Translations under genes and position numbers: made by a program
Notes under the pieces: model-generated
What the model was told of the DNA's origin: nothing
The model's input: the letters and a program-made list of their open reading frames with translations, nothing else
Database searches by the model: none
DNA from: Lichenibacterium dinghuense
GTDB taxonomy: Bacteria; Pseudomonadota; Alphaproteobacteria; Rhizobiales; Beijerinckiaceae
Direction: 5' to 3'
Length of the DNA stretch: 64,000 nucleotides
Assembly (NCBI RefSeq): GCF_021730615.1
Contig: NZ_JAJLMN010000001.1
Coordinates: 4,103,501 to 4,167,500, forward strand
Shown: one piece after another, positions 8,670 to 16,486 of the stretch
How positions within the stretch are numbered: position 1 is the first letter of the stretch
How the letters are laid out: each line of letters opens with the position of its first letter

Positions 8670-9854
8670 TCATGGCCGCACCAGGCGCGCGAAGGCCGCG
8701 AGATAGGCGTCGACGGCGCGTTTCGGTGCGAAATCGGCCGCCCGCGCGACGCGGGGGGCCGGGTCGCCGGGCGCGGCGAGCCAGCGCGCGAGCGCTCCCG
8801 CCAGCGCGTCGGCGTCCCCGACTGGGACGAGGCTCCCCTGCAGGGGATGGTCGAGGATCTCGCGGGGTCCCCCGCAGTCCGTGGCGACGACGGGCAAGCC
8901 GGCCGAGAGGGCTTCGACGACGACGTTGCCGAAGGACTCGCTGTCGGAGGTCACGACGAGGACGCGCGCCCGCCCGTAGAGCGGCCAGGGATCGGCCGCG
9001 TAGCCGGGCAGCGCCGCGCGGCCCCCGAGCCGGGCCGCGGCCCCCTCCAGCGCCGCGCGGGATGGGCCCTCGCCGTAGATCTCCGCCCTGACGTCGGATG
9101 GCAGCGCCGCCAGGGCGTCCAGGAGCAGGTCGAACCTTTTGCCGGGCACGAGCCGCCCCAGCGCGAGGACGAGGGGCGGGCGCGCGAGGAGGTCGGCCTC
9201 CGTCGCGGCCGGGCGCGCATGGGCCGGCACCGGGTTGGCGATCGTCGCCAGGCGCCCGGCGGGCGCGCCGCGCCGTCCGAGGTCGTCGGCGATGCCCGCC
9301 GACACGCAGACCGCGAGGTCCGCCAGGCGGACGAGCAGGGGCGAGGACGCGTAGGCGATCCGGCCCAGCCGCCCGGCCATCGCGGCGGCGAAGCCGTGGA
9401 ACGAGACCACGACCGCGGTCGGCGCGCGGGCGAGGCGCTTGGCGGCGACGAGCTTCAGGCTGGCCGGCGCGTCGATCGCCAGGGCGACGTCGGGCCGCTC
9501 GCGTGACAGCCACCGCGCGAGGGCGAGGACGCCGCGCCCGTGCCCCCGGCCGATGACCACCGTGGCGACCCTCGGGTCGAGGTGGGCCGCGTTGGCCTCG
9601 TCCTCCCATTCCACGATGAGCGTGGTGAGGACGCCCGCGTCGGCGAAACCGGAGGCCAGGAGCGCTGCGACGCGCTCCGCGCCGCCCCCCGACAGGCTCG
9701 GCACGTAGACCGCGACCGAGCGGACCGGCCTGCCCGTCGTCGGCGCCCGTCCGGCGCCGGCGGCGCGGGTCGGCGGCGCGGTCCCGAAGCTGGACGGCTG
9801 CGCCGCCCCTTGCTCCCGGCCCGGCACGTCTGCTTTCAAGCGTAGATCGGTCAT
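8670..9854 (-). CDS. Glycosyltransferase family 4 (GT-B fold)
   Basis: A 394-residue protein. The N-terminal half begins, after a 45-residue low-complexity leader, with VAVYVPSLSGGGAERV, the glycine-rich acceptor-side motif of GT4. The C-terminal half has VLALGRLVPGKRFDLLLDAL and the donor-binding motif ESFGNVVVEALSAGLPVV (the E-x7-E element). GT4 enzymes are retaining and use nucleotide sugars in the cytoplasm to build the lipid-linked repeat unit. The neighbouring flippase and polymerase-like genes support an exopolysaccharide role. The leader makes the exact start uncertain. Confidence 0.85.
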   Translation of the reverse strand: MTDLRLKADVPGREQGAAQPSSFGTAPPTRAAGAGRAPTTGRPVRSVAVYVPSLSGGGAERVAALLASGFADAGVLTTLIVEWEDEANAAHLDPRVATVVIGRGHGRGVLALARWLSRERPDVALAIDAPASLKLVAAKRLARAPTAVVVSFHGFAAAMAGRLGRIAYASSPLLVRLADLAVCVSAGIADDLGRRGAPAGRLATIANPVPAHARPAATEADLLARPPLVLALGRLVPGKRFDLLLDALAALPSDVRAEIYGEGPSRAALEGAAARLGGRAALPGYAADPWPLYGRARVLVVTSDSESFGNVVVEALSAGLPVVATDCGGPREILDHPLQGSLVPVGDADALAGALARWLAAPGDPAPRVARAADFAPKRAVDAYLAAFARLVRP

Positions 9855-10028
9855 GGGAGGTCCGAAATGCTGCCGGGCGCCACGCGCGCCGGCCCCCTCG
9901 GGGACGCCCCCCGGCGGGCGACGGGCGGCTCGCGATGGGTGCGGTCGGACTGGGGGCGGCCGCGGGCCTCCCCGGCTGCCCGGCCTGTCGTGCCGCGGCG
10001 GGGCCGTCGCCGATGGAGCATGGCGGCC

Positions 10029-11240
10029 CTAGCCCTCGTTCCGCGCCTGCGCGACGCCGGGCCTCGCGGGGCCGCCGCCGCGCAGGCGCCGGCGCAGCCG
10101 GTCGATCCGCGCCCGCGCGCCGGGGTGCTCGCGGAGCCTCGCCTTGGCGAAGGCGGCCGCGCGCAGGGCCGAGGCGAAGGCGAAGCCCTGCGGCGACAGG
10201 GGCTGCACGACCTCGTCCAGCGTTTCGCGCACGAGGCCGAACTCGCGCTTGTAGGGCAGGTCCCCCACGCTGAGGTCGAAGTAGGTGAGGCCCCGGCCTC
10301 GTGCCCATTGCAGGGCCTCGGCCACGATCTGCACGCCGGGCGAGGCGGTCCGCCAGGCCTTGTCGTCCGACATGGTGAGGATCAGCCCCTGGAAGCCGGC
10401 CCCGTGTTCCAGCCCGTAGAAGGTCGCCACGGGACCGCCGTCGACGGACAGGACGAAGAGGCGGACGGGGCCGCCCTCGAGGCCCGCCAGCGCCGCCGAG
10501 CGGTAGAAGCTCTGGATCCGAGGCTGCACCAGGAGGTCGAAGCGCCCCATCTCGGCGAAGCGCCTGGTCCGCTGCTCGACCAGCGCGGCGAAGCCGGCCT
10601 CGACCTCGGCCGGCGTGGACGCGCGGCTGAAGCGGAGCTCGCCCGCGCGCTCGAGGCGGCGCCGCTGCTTTCCCATGTCCCTCAGGGTGCTCGACCGGCA
10701 GAGGCGGCGGAGCAGGGTCTCGGGATCGCCGTCGATGGCGCTGCCGAACGCGGGGATGTCCGTCGGGCGGCGCTGCGGGAGCGCCGCCAGGGGGTTGGCG
10801 CGCCGCCCGACCGTCGCGGGGATCTGCCCGATCTGGATGAAATCCGCGCGGGGGAGCACCTCCTTCACCGCCGCCCAGGCGGCGCGGCAGTCGTCGGGCG
10901 ACAGGTCGGGGCCGTCCGCGAGCGCCGGGGCCGCGTAGTCGCAGACGCCGAAGCTGAACCAGCCGATCCTGCGCAGCCCGTAACGGTGGGACACGGCCAG
11001 GGGCAGGATCATCGCCGGGCTCCCCGACGAGCGGTCGAAGACCTCGACGAAGAACGTTTCCGCGCCGGCCGCGAGGTGGGCGGCCACATCGCGCGTCCAG
11101 CCGAGGCTCTGGCAGGGATGCGCGGTCCCGCCCGCCTCCAAGCGCCGCCAGATCGGCGCGACGTCGTCGAGCGACGCGTGGAGACGCGCCTCGAAGCGCG
11201 CCTCGGCGACCGCGGAGCCTCTGTGGTTTCGGGTGGTCAT
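10029..11240 (-). CDS. FemAB/CelD-like GNAT acetyltransferase
   Basis: A 403-residue protein beginning MTTRNHRGSAVAEARF. The frame extends upstream, but the ATG at 11240 overlaps the stop of the FAD gene by 4 bases and is the natural start. It shows the double-GNAT layout of BioF2-like/CelD proteins found in polysaccharide loci: SLGWTRDVA near the N-terminus, LRDMGKQRRRLER in the centre, and YFDLSVGDLPYKREFG near the end, a common motif of this family. The substrate is unknown; acylation of a sugar or lipid carrier is the usual suggestion. Confidence 0.8.
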   Translation of the reverse strand: MTTRNHRGSAVAEARFEARLHASLDDVAPIWRRLEAGGTAHPCQSLGWTRDVAAHLAAGAETFFVEVFDRSSGSPAMILPLAVSHRYGLRRIGWFSFGVCDYAAPALADGPDLSPDDCRAAWAAVKEVLPRADFIQIGQIPATVGRRANPLAALPQRRPTDIPAFGSAIDGDPETLLRRLCRSSTLRDMGKQRRRLERAGELRFSRASTPAEVEAGFAALVEQRTRRFAEMGRFDLLVQPRIQSFYRSAALAGLEGGPVRLFVLSVDGGPVATFYGLEHGAGFQGLILTMSDDKAWRTASPGVQIVAEALQWARGRGLTYFDLSVGDLPYKREFGLVRETLDEVVQPLSPQGFAFASALRAAAFAKARLREHPGARARIDRLRRRLRGGGPARPGVAQARNEG

Positions 11241-12469
11241 GCTGTCATCGCTCGTTCGGTCGAGGGCGTCCGCGGCATGGAAAAAGGGACCACGGCTGCT
11301 ATGGCGGCACCGCCCGACAGGGGATCGGGGACGGGCCGCCCGAGGGAATGGCGTATCTGGTGGAGGACGCGGTGGCGCGCCCGCCGGGCAGCCCAGGCCA
11401 GGTGGGCCGAGGTCCCGTAGTGCCGGGCGTAGCGGCTCATGCGCAGGCTTTCCGCGTCGTTCGCCGCCTTGATCGGGTCGGCGTAGAACGACGACACCGC
11501 GGCGCGGTCGACGGTCGGCGACGCCAACCACCGCGGGATGTAGACGGAGCGGAGGCGCTCGACGTCGGTCAGGACCTTGTTGATGCCCGTCCCCGGGATC
11601 GGGCAGGCCGTCAGGTAGGCGTCGCCCACCAGCACGATCCCGTCGCGCGCCGGCAGCTCGGCCCGCGCGAGGTCGATCGGCCGCGCCTCGACCCGCCCCC
11701 CCACGGCGAGGTCCGGGCAGATCCGCGGCAGGCGGGGCAGGAGCGCCCTCAGGCCGGCCTCGGGCTCCGACAGGAACGCTTCTGTCCACGCGTCGGCCGG
11801 GCCGCGATAGACGAAGAGGTTGGCCCGCATCGCCGACCCCAGCGGGAACAGGGTGAGGTAGGCCGCCCGCGTGCCGAATGTCTCCGCGTAGTAGGTGAGC
11901 GTCTCGAACGGGAAGGACGCGCGCGGCGACCGCATGTCGAAGCCGATCGACAGGGAGTGCTGGGGGCTGATCACGGTGCGGGTGATGCCGAGCTTGCGCC
12001 GCACCGCGTCCCCGAGGCCGGTGGACAGCACGACCAGCCGCGCCCGGACCTGCCGCCCGTCCGTCAGGCGCACGGTCTGGCCACCCGGGCCGGTGGCGAT
12101 GTCGTCGACCCGGCCGATCACGGCTTGGTGGCTCGTCGACAGGTCGGCCCGCAGGCGGTTGACGAGGTCGGCGTAGGAGAAACCGTACTCGCGCTTGCGC
12201 TCGCGGCTGACCAGACGCCCGTAGCGGACCACCCAAAGGTCGTCCATGGGTGTCGCGACGCATCCGACGCTGTCTCCGAGGCCGAGGGCCTGGAACCGCT
12301 CCATCTGCCCGGCGCCCAGCTTCTCCGCGCGGAACTCCCTCGGGTGGGACGCGCGCGCGTCGATCAGCGCGACGCGGAGCCCGTCGCGCAGCAGCGCCGA
12401 TGCCAGGGCCGTGCCGGCCAGCCCGGCCCCGACGATGGCGACGTCATGTATCCCGGTCTCGGCAACCAT
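11237..12469 (-). CDS. FAD-dependent oxidoreductase (geranylgeranyl reductase/halogenase-like)
   Basis: A 410-residue flavoprotein. The dinucleotide motif GAGLAGTALASALL is at about residues 12-25, with IDA closing the first Rossmann unit. A second FAD contact, VLVGDAYLTACPIPGTGINK, is in the C-terminal part. The upstream-extended frame is unlikely: ATG 12469 is preceded by AAAGGGGATG, a good ribosome site. It is the first gene of the minus-strand operon, directly before the FemAB-like gene with a 4-base overlap. The family includes halogenases, hydroxylases and lipid reductases, so the reaction is open. Confidence 0.78.
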   Translation of the reverse strand: MVAETGIHDVAIVGAGLAGTALASALLRDGLRVALIDARASHPREFRAEKLGAGQMERFQALGLGDSVGCVATPMDDLWVVRYGRLVSRERKREYGFSYADLVNRLRADLSTSHQAVIGRVDDIATGPGGQTVRLTDGRQVRARLVVLSTGLGDAVRRKLGITRTVISPQHSLSIGFDMRSPRASFPFETLTYYAETFGTRAAYLTLFPLGSAMRANLFVYRGPADAWTEAFLSEPEAGLRALLPRLPRICPDLAVGGRVEARPIDLARAELPARDGIVLVGDAYLTACPIPGTGINKVLTDVERLRSVYIPRWLASPTVDRAAVSSFYADPIKAANDAESLRMSRYARHYGTSAHLAWAARRARHRVLHQIRHSLGRPVPDPLSGGAAIAAVVPFSMPRTPSTERAMTA

Positions 12470-12906
12470 GTCGCATCCCCTTTGACGCCGGCCGGCGCCT
12501 CGCGGCGACGTCGTGACGCCAGTCTCTCGACACCGACGGCCCTTCGAAACCCGGTGCGCAGCACGAGATCGGCCCCGTCGAGGAGCCTCCCACGGATCGA
12601 GCGAGCCTCGCCGTCGCCGAAACGAGGCTCGCCGGTCCCGGCATGCCATCGCGGCATGTCCTCGAGGAGACACGATCTCCGCCATGCATTCAGGGTGGAA
12701 AGCGAAGCGATGTGCAAGACGCGGTGCACATTAACATTGACGCCGTCCTGATCAAGACTTGATCGGCGATGTCGATCGATCTCGATCACGCGAAACTAAG
12801 AAGTCGACCATTAACTACAAGTGCAAGGCCTGCATGTCATTCTCGCGCGAAAGCGTAGTAGTGGTCCGGGGTATAGCATTCGATGTCGTCGATCGTGAGG
12901 TTCGCT
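12470..12906. promoter_or_regulatory. Divergent promoter region of the exopolysaccharide locus
   Basis: A gap of about 440 bases between the leftward FAD-led operon and the rightward epimerase gene. The right part (about 12710-12880) is clearly more AT-rich than its flanks, as expected for a control region. It contains a perfect dyad, GATCAAG-A-CTTGATC, at 12750-12764, a possible operator. No gene is supported here. Confidence 0.5.
12750..12764. repeat. Perfect 7-1-7 inverted repeat, possible operator
   Basis: GATCAAG and CTTGATC are exact reverse complements separated by one A. The dyad lies within the AT-rich part of the divergent intergenic region. A dimeric regulator could bind here; no binding protein is known from this window. 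Confidence 0.4.
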
Positions 12907-13887
12907 ATGGCGCGTGTGGAGAAGACTGCGCTGGTCTGTGGGGCGGGTGGGTTCATCGGGAGCCACCTCGTGCGGAGGCTCAAGCGCGAGGGGTACTGGG
13001 TTCGCGGCGTGGATCTGAAATATCCCGAGTTCTCCGAGACAGAGGCGGATGATTTCCTCGTCGGCGATCTCCGGTCGCAGCAGACCTGTCAGATGATCGT
13101 CGATCACCGCTTCGACGAGGTCTACCAGCTCGCCGCCGACATGGGCGGGGCGGGGTACATCTTCACGGGCGAGCACGACGCCGACGTGATGCACAACTCG
13201 GCCACGATCAACCTCAACATGCTCGACGTGTGCCGCAAGCGCAACTGCAAGCAGATCTTCTACAGCTCCTCGGCCTGCATCTATCCCGCCTACAATCAGG
13301 AAGACGCGTCCAACCCGAAGTGCTCGGAGGACTCGGCTTACCCGGCGGCTCCGGACAGCGAGTACGGATGGGAGAAGCTGTTCAGCGAGCGTCTGTATAT
13401 GTCCTTCGCCCGCAACTACAAGATGGCGACCCGCGTCGCCCGGTACCACAACATCTTCGGGCCGGAGGGGACCTGGCAGGGCGGCAAGGAGAAGGCGCCG
13501 GCCGCGGTGTGCCGCAAGATCGCCATGGCCAAGAGCGGCGACACGATCGAGATCTGGGGTGACGGGGAGCAGACCCGCTCCTTCCTCTACGTCGACCAGT
13601 GCGTCGAGGGCACCACGCGGCTCCTGCGCTCGTCCTTCGGCGAGCCGGTCAACATCGGCTCCGAGGAGATGGTGACGATCAACAGCCTCGTCGCCATGGT
13701 GGCCGACATCGCCGGCAAGACCATCCACGTCGAGCACATCCCGGGGCCGCTCGGCGTCCGGGGGCGGAACTCGGACAATCGCCTGATCGGGAAGGCGCTC
13801 GACTGGGCCCCGTCGTCTCGCCTGCGCGATGGTCTAGAGGTCACCTACGCCTGGATCGAGTCGCAGGTGGCGGCGACCGCCCGGTAG
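12907..13887 (+). CDS. GDP-mannose 3,5-epimerase-like NAD-dependent sugar epimerase
   Basis: A 326-residue extended-SDR enzyme. Visible motifs are GAGGFIG (12-18), AADMGGAGYIF, SSSACIYP with Cys124, YGWEK (Y153, K157), GGKEKAPAA near 192-200, and GVRGRNSDN. Several of these (the Cys in SSACIYP, the EKAPAA lysine, RGRNSDN) are hallmarks of plant GDP-D-mannose 3',5'-epimerase, which makes GDP-L-galactose or GDP-L-gulose. The start ATG 12907 follows GTGAGG; an in-frame upstream start at 12883 is less likely. It heads the rightward arm of the exopolysaccharide locus, so it probably supplies an L-hexose for the polymer. Another GDP-sugar specificity is possible. Confidence 0.85.
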   Translation: MARVEKTALVCGAGGFIGSHLVRRLKREGYWVRGVDLKYPEFSETEADDFLVGDLRSQQTCQMIVDHRFDEVYQLAADMGGAGYIFTGEHDADVMHNSATINLNMLDVCRKRNCKQIFYSSSACIYPAYNQEDASNPKCSEDSAYPAAPDSEYGWEKLFSERLYMSFARNYKMATRVARYHNIFGPEGTWQGGKEKAPAAVCRKIAMAKSGDTIEIWGDGEQTRSFLYVDQCVEGTTRLLRSSFGEPVNIGSEEMVTINSLVAMVADIAGKTIHVEHIPGPLGVRGRNSDNRLIGKALDWAPSSRLRDGLEVTYAWIESQVAATAR

Positions 13888-13935
13888 GGTCTCGGGCGCG
13901 GCGGCCGGCCCGCCTGCGGCGGCGTCGGAGCCGCG

Positions 13936-14748
13936 ATGCACGACAACAGCACGAGCTTTCTCATGGCCCATGATCCCGACGTCGAGGTTTATGAGGTCGG
14001 CGGCGTGCCCGTCGCCGCCGTCGACATGGCCGGAATGATCGCCTCCATGAAGCGCTACTTCGCGCGGGGTGCTACGGCGCCCGGCGGCTTCATCGCGTTC
14101 TGCGGCGCGCATGGCATCGTCGAGTCCCAGAAGGACGCGCGCGTCAAGGACGCGCACAGGGCCGCCTGGCTCACGGTCGCCGACGGCCGGCCCCTGTTCT
14201 GGCTCGGCCGGCTGCTCGGCCATCGCTCGGTCGGGCAGGTGCCCGGCATCGAGTCGATCGAGGCGGTCTGCCGGGCCGGCGTCCCCCTCGGCTGGAAACA
14301 CTACTTCCTCGGCGGGGCCGACGAGGTCGCCGAGAGCCTCGCCGCCGAGATGGCGCGTCGCGTGCCCGGCCTCCAGGTCGTGGGCCACGAGACGCCCCCG
14401 TTCCGTGCCCTGTCGGACGGCGAGGTCGAAGCCATGCGGGCCCGCGTGCGCGACTCCGGCGCTCAGGTGGCCTGGATCGGCCTCGGCGCGCCCAAGCAGG
14501 AGCTGTTCATGGCGGACCACGTCGGCCACCTCCCCGGCCTGATCGCCATGGGCGTGGGAGCCGCCTTCGACGTCAACACGGGCCGGGTGCGCCGCGCGCC
14601 GCGCGTGCTGCAGGCGATCGGCCTCGAATGGTCCTATCGCCTCGCGCTGGAGCCCCGGCGGCTCTGGTCGCGCTACTCGATGGCCGTCCCGCGCTTCCTG
14701 GGGATCGCGGCGGCGTCGCTCCTGGCGCGGTCGCGCAAGGCGGCCTGA
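13936..14748 (+). CDS. WecG/TagA/CpsF family glycosyltransferase (GT26)
   Basis: A 270-residue protein with the family motifs TVADGRPLFWLGR (D83 in the active-site region), HYFLGG, WIGLGAPKQELFM, and GVGAAFDVNTGRVRRAP followed by LEWSYRLALEPRRLWSRY. GT26 enzymes add the second sugar (ManNAcA, ManNAc or related) to an undecaprenyl-linked sugar at the membrane. It is 48 bases after the epimerase gene and probably co-transcribed. No initiating phosphoglycosyltransferase is seen in this window. Confidence 0.88.
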   Translation: MHDNSTSFLMAHDPDVEVYEVGGVPVAAVDMAGMIASMKRYFARGATAPGGFIAFCGAHGIVESQKDARVKDAHRAAWLTVADGRPLFWLGRLLGHRSVGQVPGIESIEAVCRAGVPLGWKHYFLGGADEVAESLAAEMARRVPGLQVVGHETPPFRALSDGEVEAMRARVRDSGAQVAWIGLGAPKQELFMADHVGHLPGLIAMGVGAAFDVNTGRVRRAPRVLQAIGLEWSYRLALEPRRLWSRYSMAVPRFLGIAAASLLARSRKAA

Positions 14749-14968
14749 CGGAGCGCCCGAGGGGGCGGCGTTCGGCCCCTCGACGGGCTCGCCGCCGCCC
14801 CTCCGCGTGGCGCGGGTAGGACATCGACGGGTCGTCGCGCCGGCCACCTTCCTCGGCCTCGCCCATCCTGAGCGGGGCGGGACGCGTGCCGAGGTCAGCC
14901 GCCTCCGATTCCATGGAAGACAGCTCGGACCATTCAGCTCGCCGGCGATCGGTCTCGACGCGCCGCGG

Positions 14969-16123
14969 TCATCGCGCCTGTGCCAAAGCCTCTGCGTAGA
15001 CGGCGTGAAGGTGTTCCACGAAGACGTCGAGGCGGAACCTCGCTTCGAAGAGGCGGCGCGACTCCGACTGCATGCGCGACAGGAGGTCCCTGTCGTCCAG
15101 CAGGAGGCGCAGCCGGTCCGCCAGCCGCCCGGGGTCGCGATCGATCAGGAAGCCGTTGGTCCCGTCCTCGACGACGTCCGGGACCTCGCCGACCGGGGTG
15201 GCCAGCAGGGCGGCGCCCGCGGCCGCGCCTTCGATGAGCGACATCGGCATCACCTCGCGGGCCGAGGGCAGCACCACGACGTCGGCGTCGCGCATGAGGC
15301 GGTGGACGGCATCGCTGGACCTCCAGCCGAGGACGTCGACCCGGCCGGACAGGCCCAACTCCCGCACGGACGCGCGGCACTCCTCCACGGCCCCGTTGCC
15401 GGCCACGGTGCAGGTCCAGCCCGGCACGTCGCGCAGGCGCGCGAGGGCCTCGATCAGCACGCTCGTCCCCTTGCGCGGTCCGATCTCGCCGGCGAAGAGG
15501 ATCTTCAGCGCCGCGTTGCGCTTCGGGATCGCCAGGCCCTCGCCGATGTCCGGTACCCCGTTGGCGACCACGTGCACGCGGGCGGGGTCGATGCGCGCGA
15601 CGTCGACGAAGGCGCGCTCCGCCCGGCGGCCGATGGCGATGACGTGCGACGCGGTCCTGGCGAGCGCGAGGGCCATGCGGGCTCCCGGCTTCCCCTTCTC
15701 GAGGTCGGCCGAGGGGAACACGCAGTGGAGGTGGAGGAGCAGGGGGCAGCCCATGAGGCGGCTCACCCCCGCGACAGCGAGCTTCCTCGGCACGCTGCCG
15801 CCGTTGGCGTAGTTGACGTGCAGCAGGTCGGGCCGCCACGTCGCGAGCACGCCGGCGATGCGGGCGAGGTGCCACGGGAAGGTCAGCAGCCACAGCAGGC
15901 CCGGCGCCTCGCCCCGGCTGACGAGGTAGCGGATCTCGAACTCGCCGTCGTCCGCCGGCTGCTCGCGGACGTAGCGGAACAGCCTGTCGATCCCGCCCCG
16001 CCCGTCCGGCCCGAGCGGGGTGACGCAGGCCACGCGCCACCGGCGCCCGGAAGGATGGCGCGGTCCGGGGAGGCGCGTGGCCGCGGGCCGGCGCTCGGCG
16101 GGCGGATCGGGGTTGGCCAGCAT
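14969..16123 (-). CDS. Glycosyltransferase family 4
   Basis: A 384-residue GT-B enzyme. N-terminal half: VACVTPLGPDGRGGIDRLFRYV and DLLHVNYANGGS. C-terminal half: KILFAGEIGPRKGTSVLIEAL, then SAREVMPMSLIEGAAAGAAL in the place of the usual donor-binding E-x7-E motif, and TPVGEVPDVVEDGTNGFLI. It is retaining and uses a nucleotide sugar in the cytoplasm. It is transcribed leftward, away from the Wzz-type gene, with about 360 bases between them. Context assigns it to the same exopolysaccharide. Confidence 0.85.
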   Translation of the reverse strand: MLANPDPPAERRPAATRLPGPRHPSGRRWRVACVTPLGPDGRGGIDRLFRYVREQPADDGEFEIRYLVSRGEAPGLLWLLTFPWHLARIAGVLATWRPDLLHVNYANGGSVPRKLAVAGVSRLMGCPLLLHLHCVFPSADLEKGKPGARMALALARTASHVIAIGRRAERAFVDVARIDPARVHVVANGVPDIGEGLAIPKRNAALKILFAGEIGPRKGTSVLIEALARLRDVPGWTCTVAGNGAVEECRASVRELGLSGRVDVLGWRSSDAVHRLMRDADVVVLPSAREVMPMSLIEGAAAGAALLATPVGEVPDVVEDGTNGFLIDRDPGRLADRLRLLLDDRDLLSRMQSESRRLFEARFRLDVFVEHLHAVYAEALAQAR

Positions 16124-16486
16124 CTTCGCCTCGCGATCGACCCCGATGGGGTTGCTCCACGTCGGTCCCGCTCCCGGCCGTCCCCCGAGGTGGGGCGGCG
16201 CGTCGGGCTGCTCCCCGAAGGGCCTCGGCCTCGCGCGGGAGCCCGCCCACCATGCCGATCAATCTTCTCCCTCAGGTAAACGGGCGCCCGCCCGGAGACC
16301 GGGCCGGTCCGCCCCGTCGCGGCCCTGTGGACCGCTGTGCGCCCGGCCGCCGGGGCTGCAATCCTTTTTCAGCCTTTTGCTGCTCAGATCGGGGGATCGG
16401 CGCAGGCGCCCTGTGCTGCGACGCGTGTCCGAGCCGGGGGCCTCACGGACTGGACCGGCGAATCGAACGCCCATTTGGAGATCTGG
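16124..16486. promoter_or_regulatory. Divergent promoter region between GT4 and Wzz-type genes
   Basis: About 360 bases with genes leading away on both sides. The segment near 16360-16385 is T-rich (CTTTTTC, CTTTTG) against a GC-rich background and could hold promoter elements. An open frame upstream of the Wzz-type start crosses the region but has no family similarity and is not taken as coding. Confidence 0.4.
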
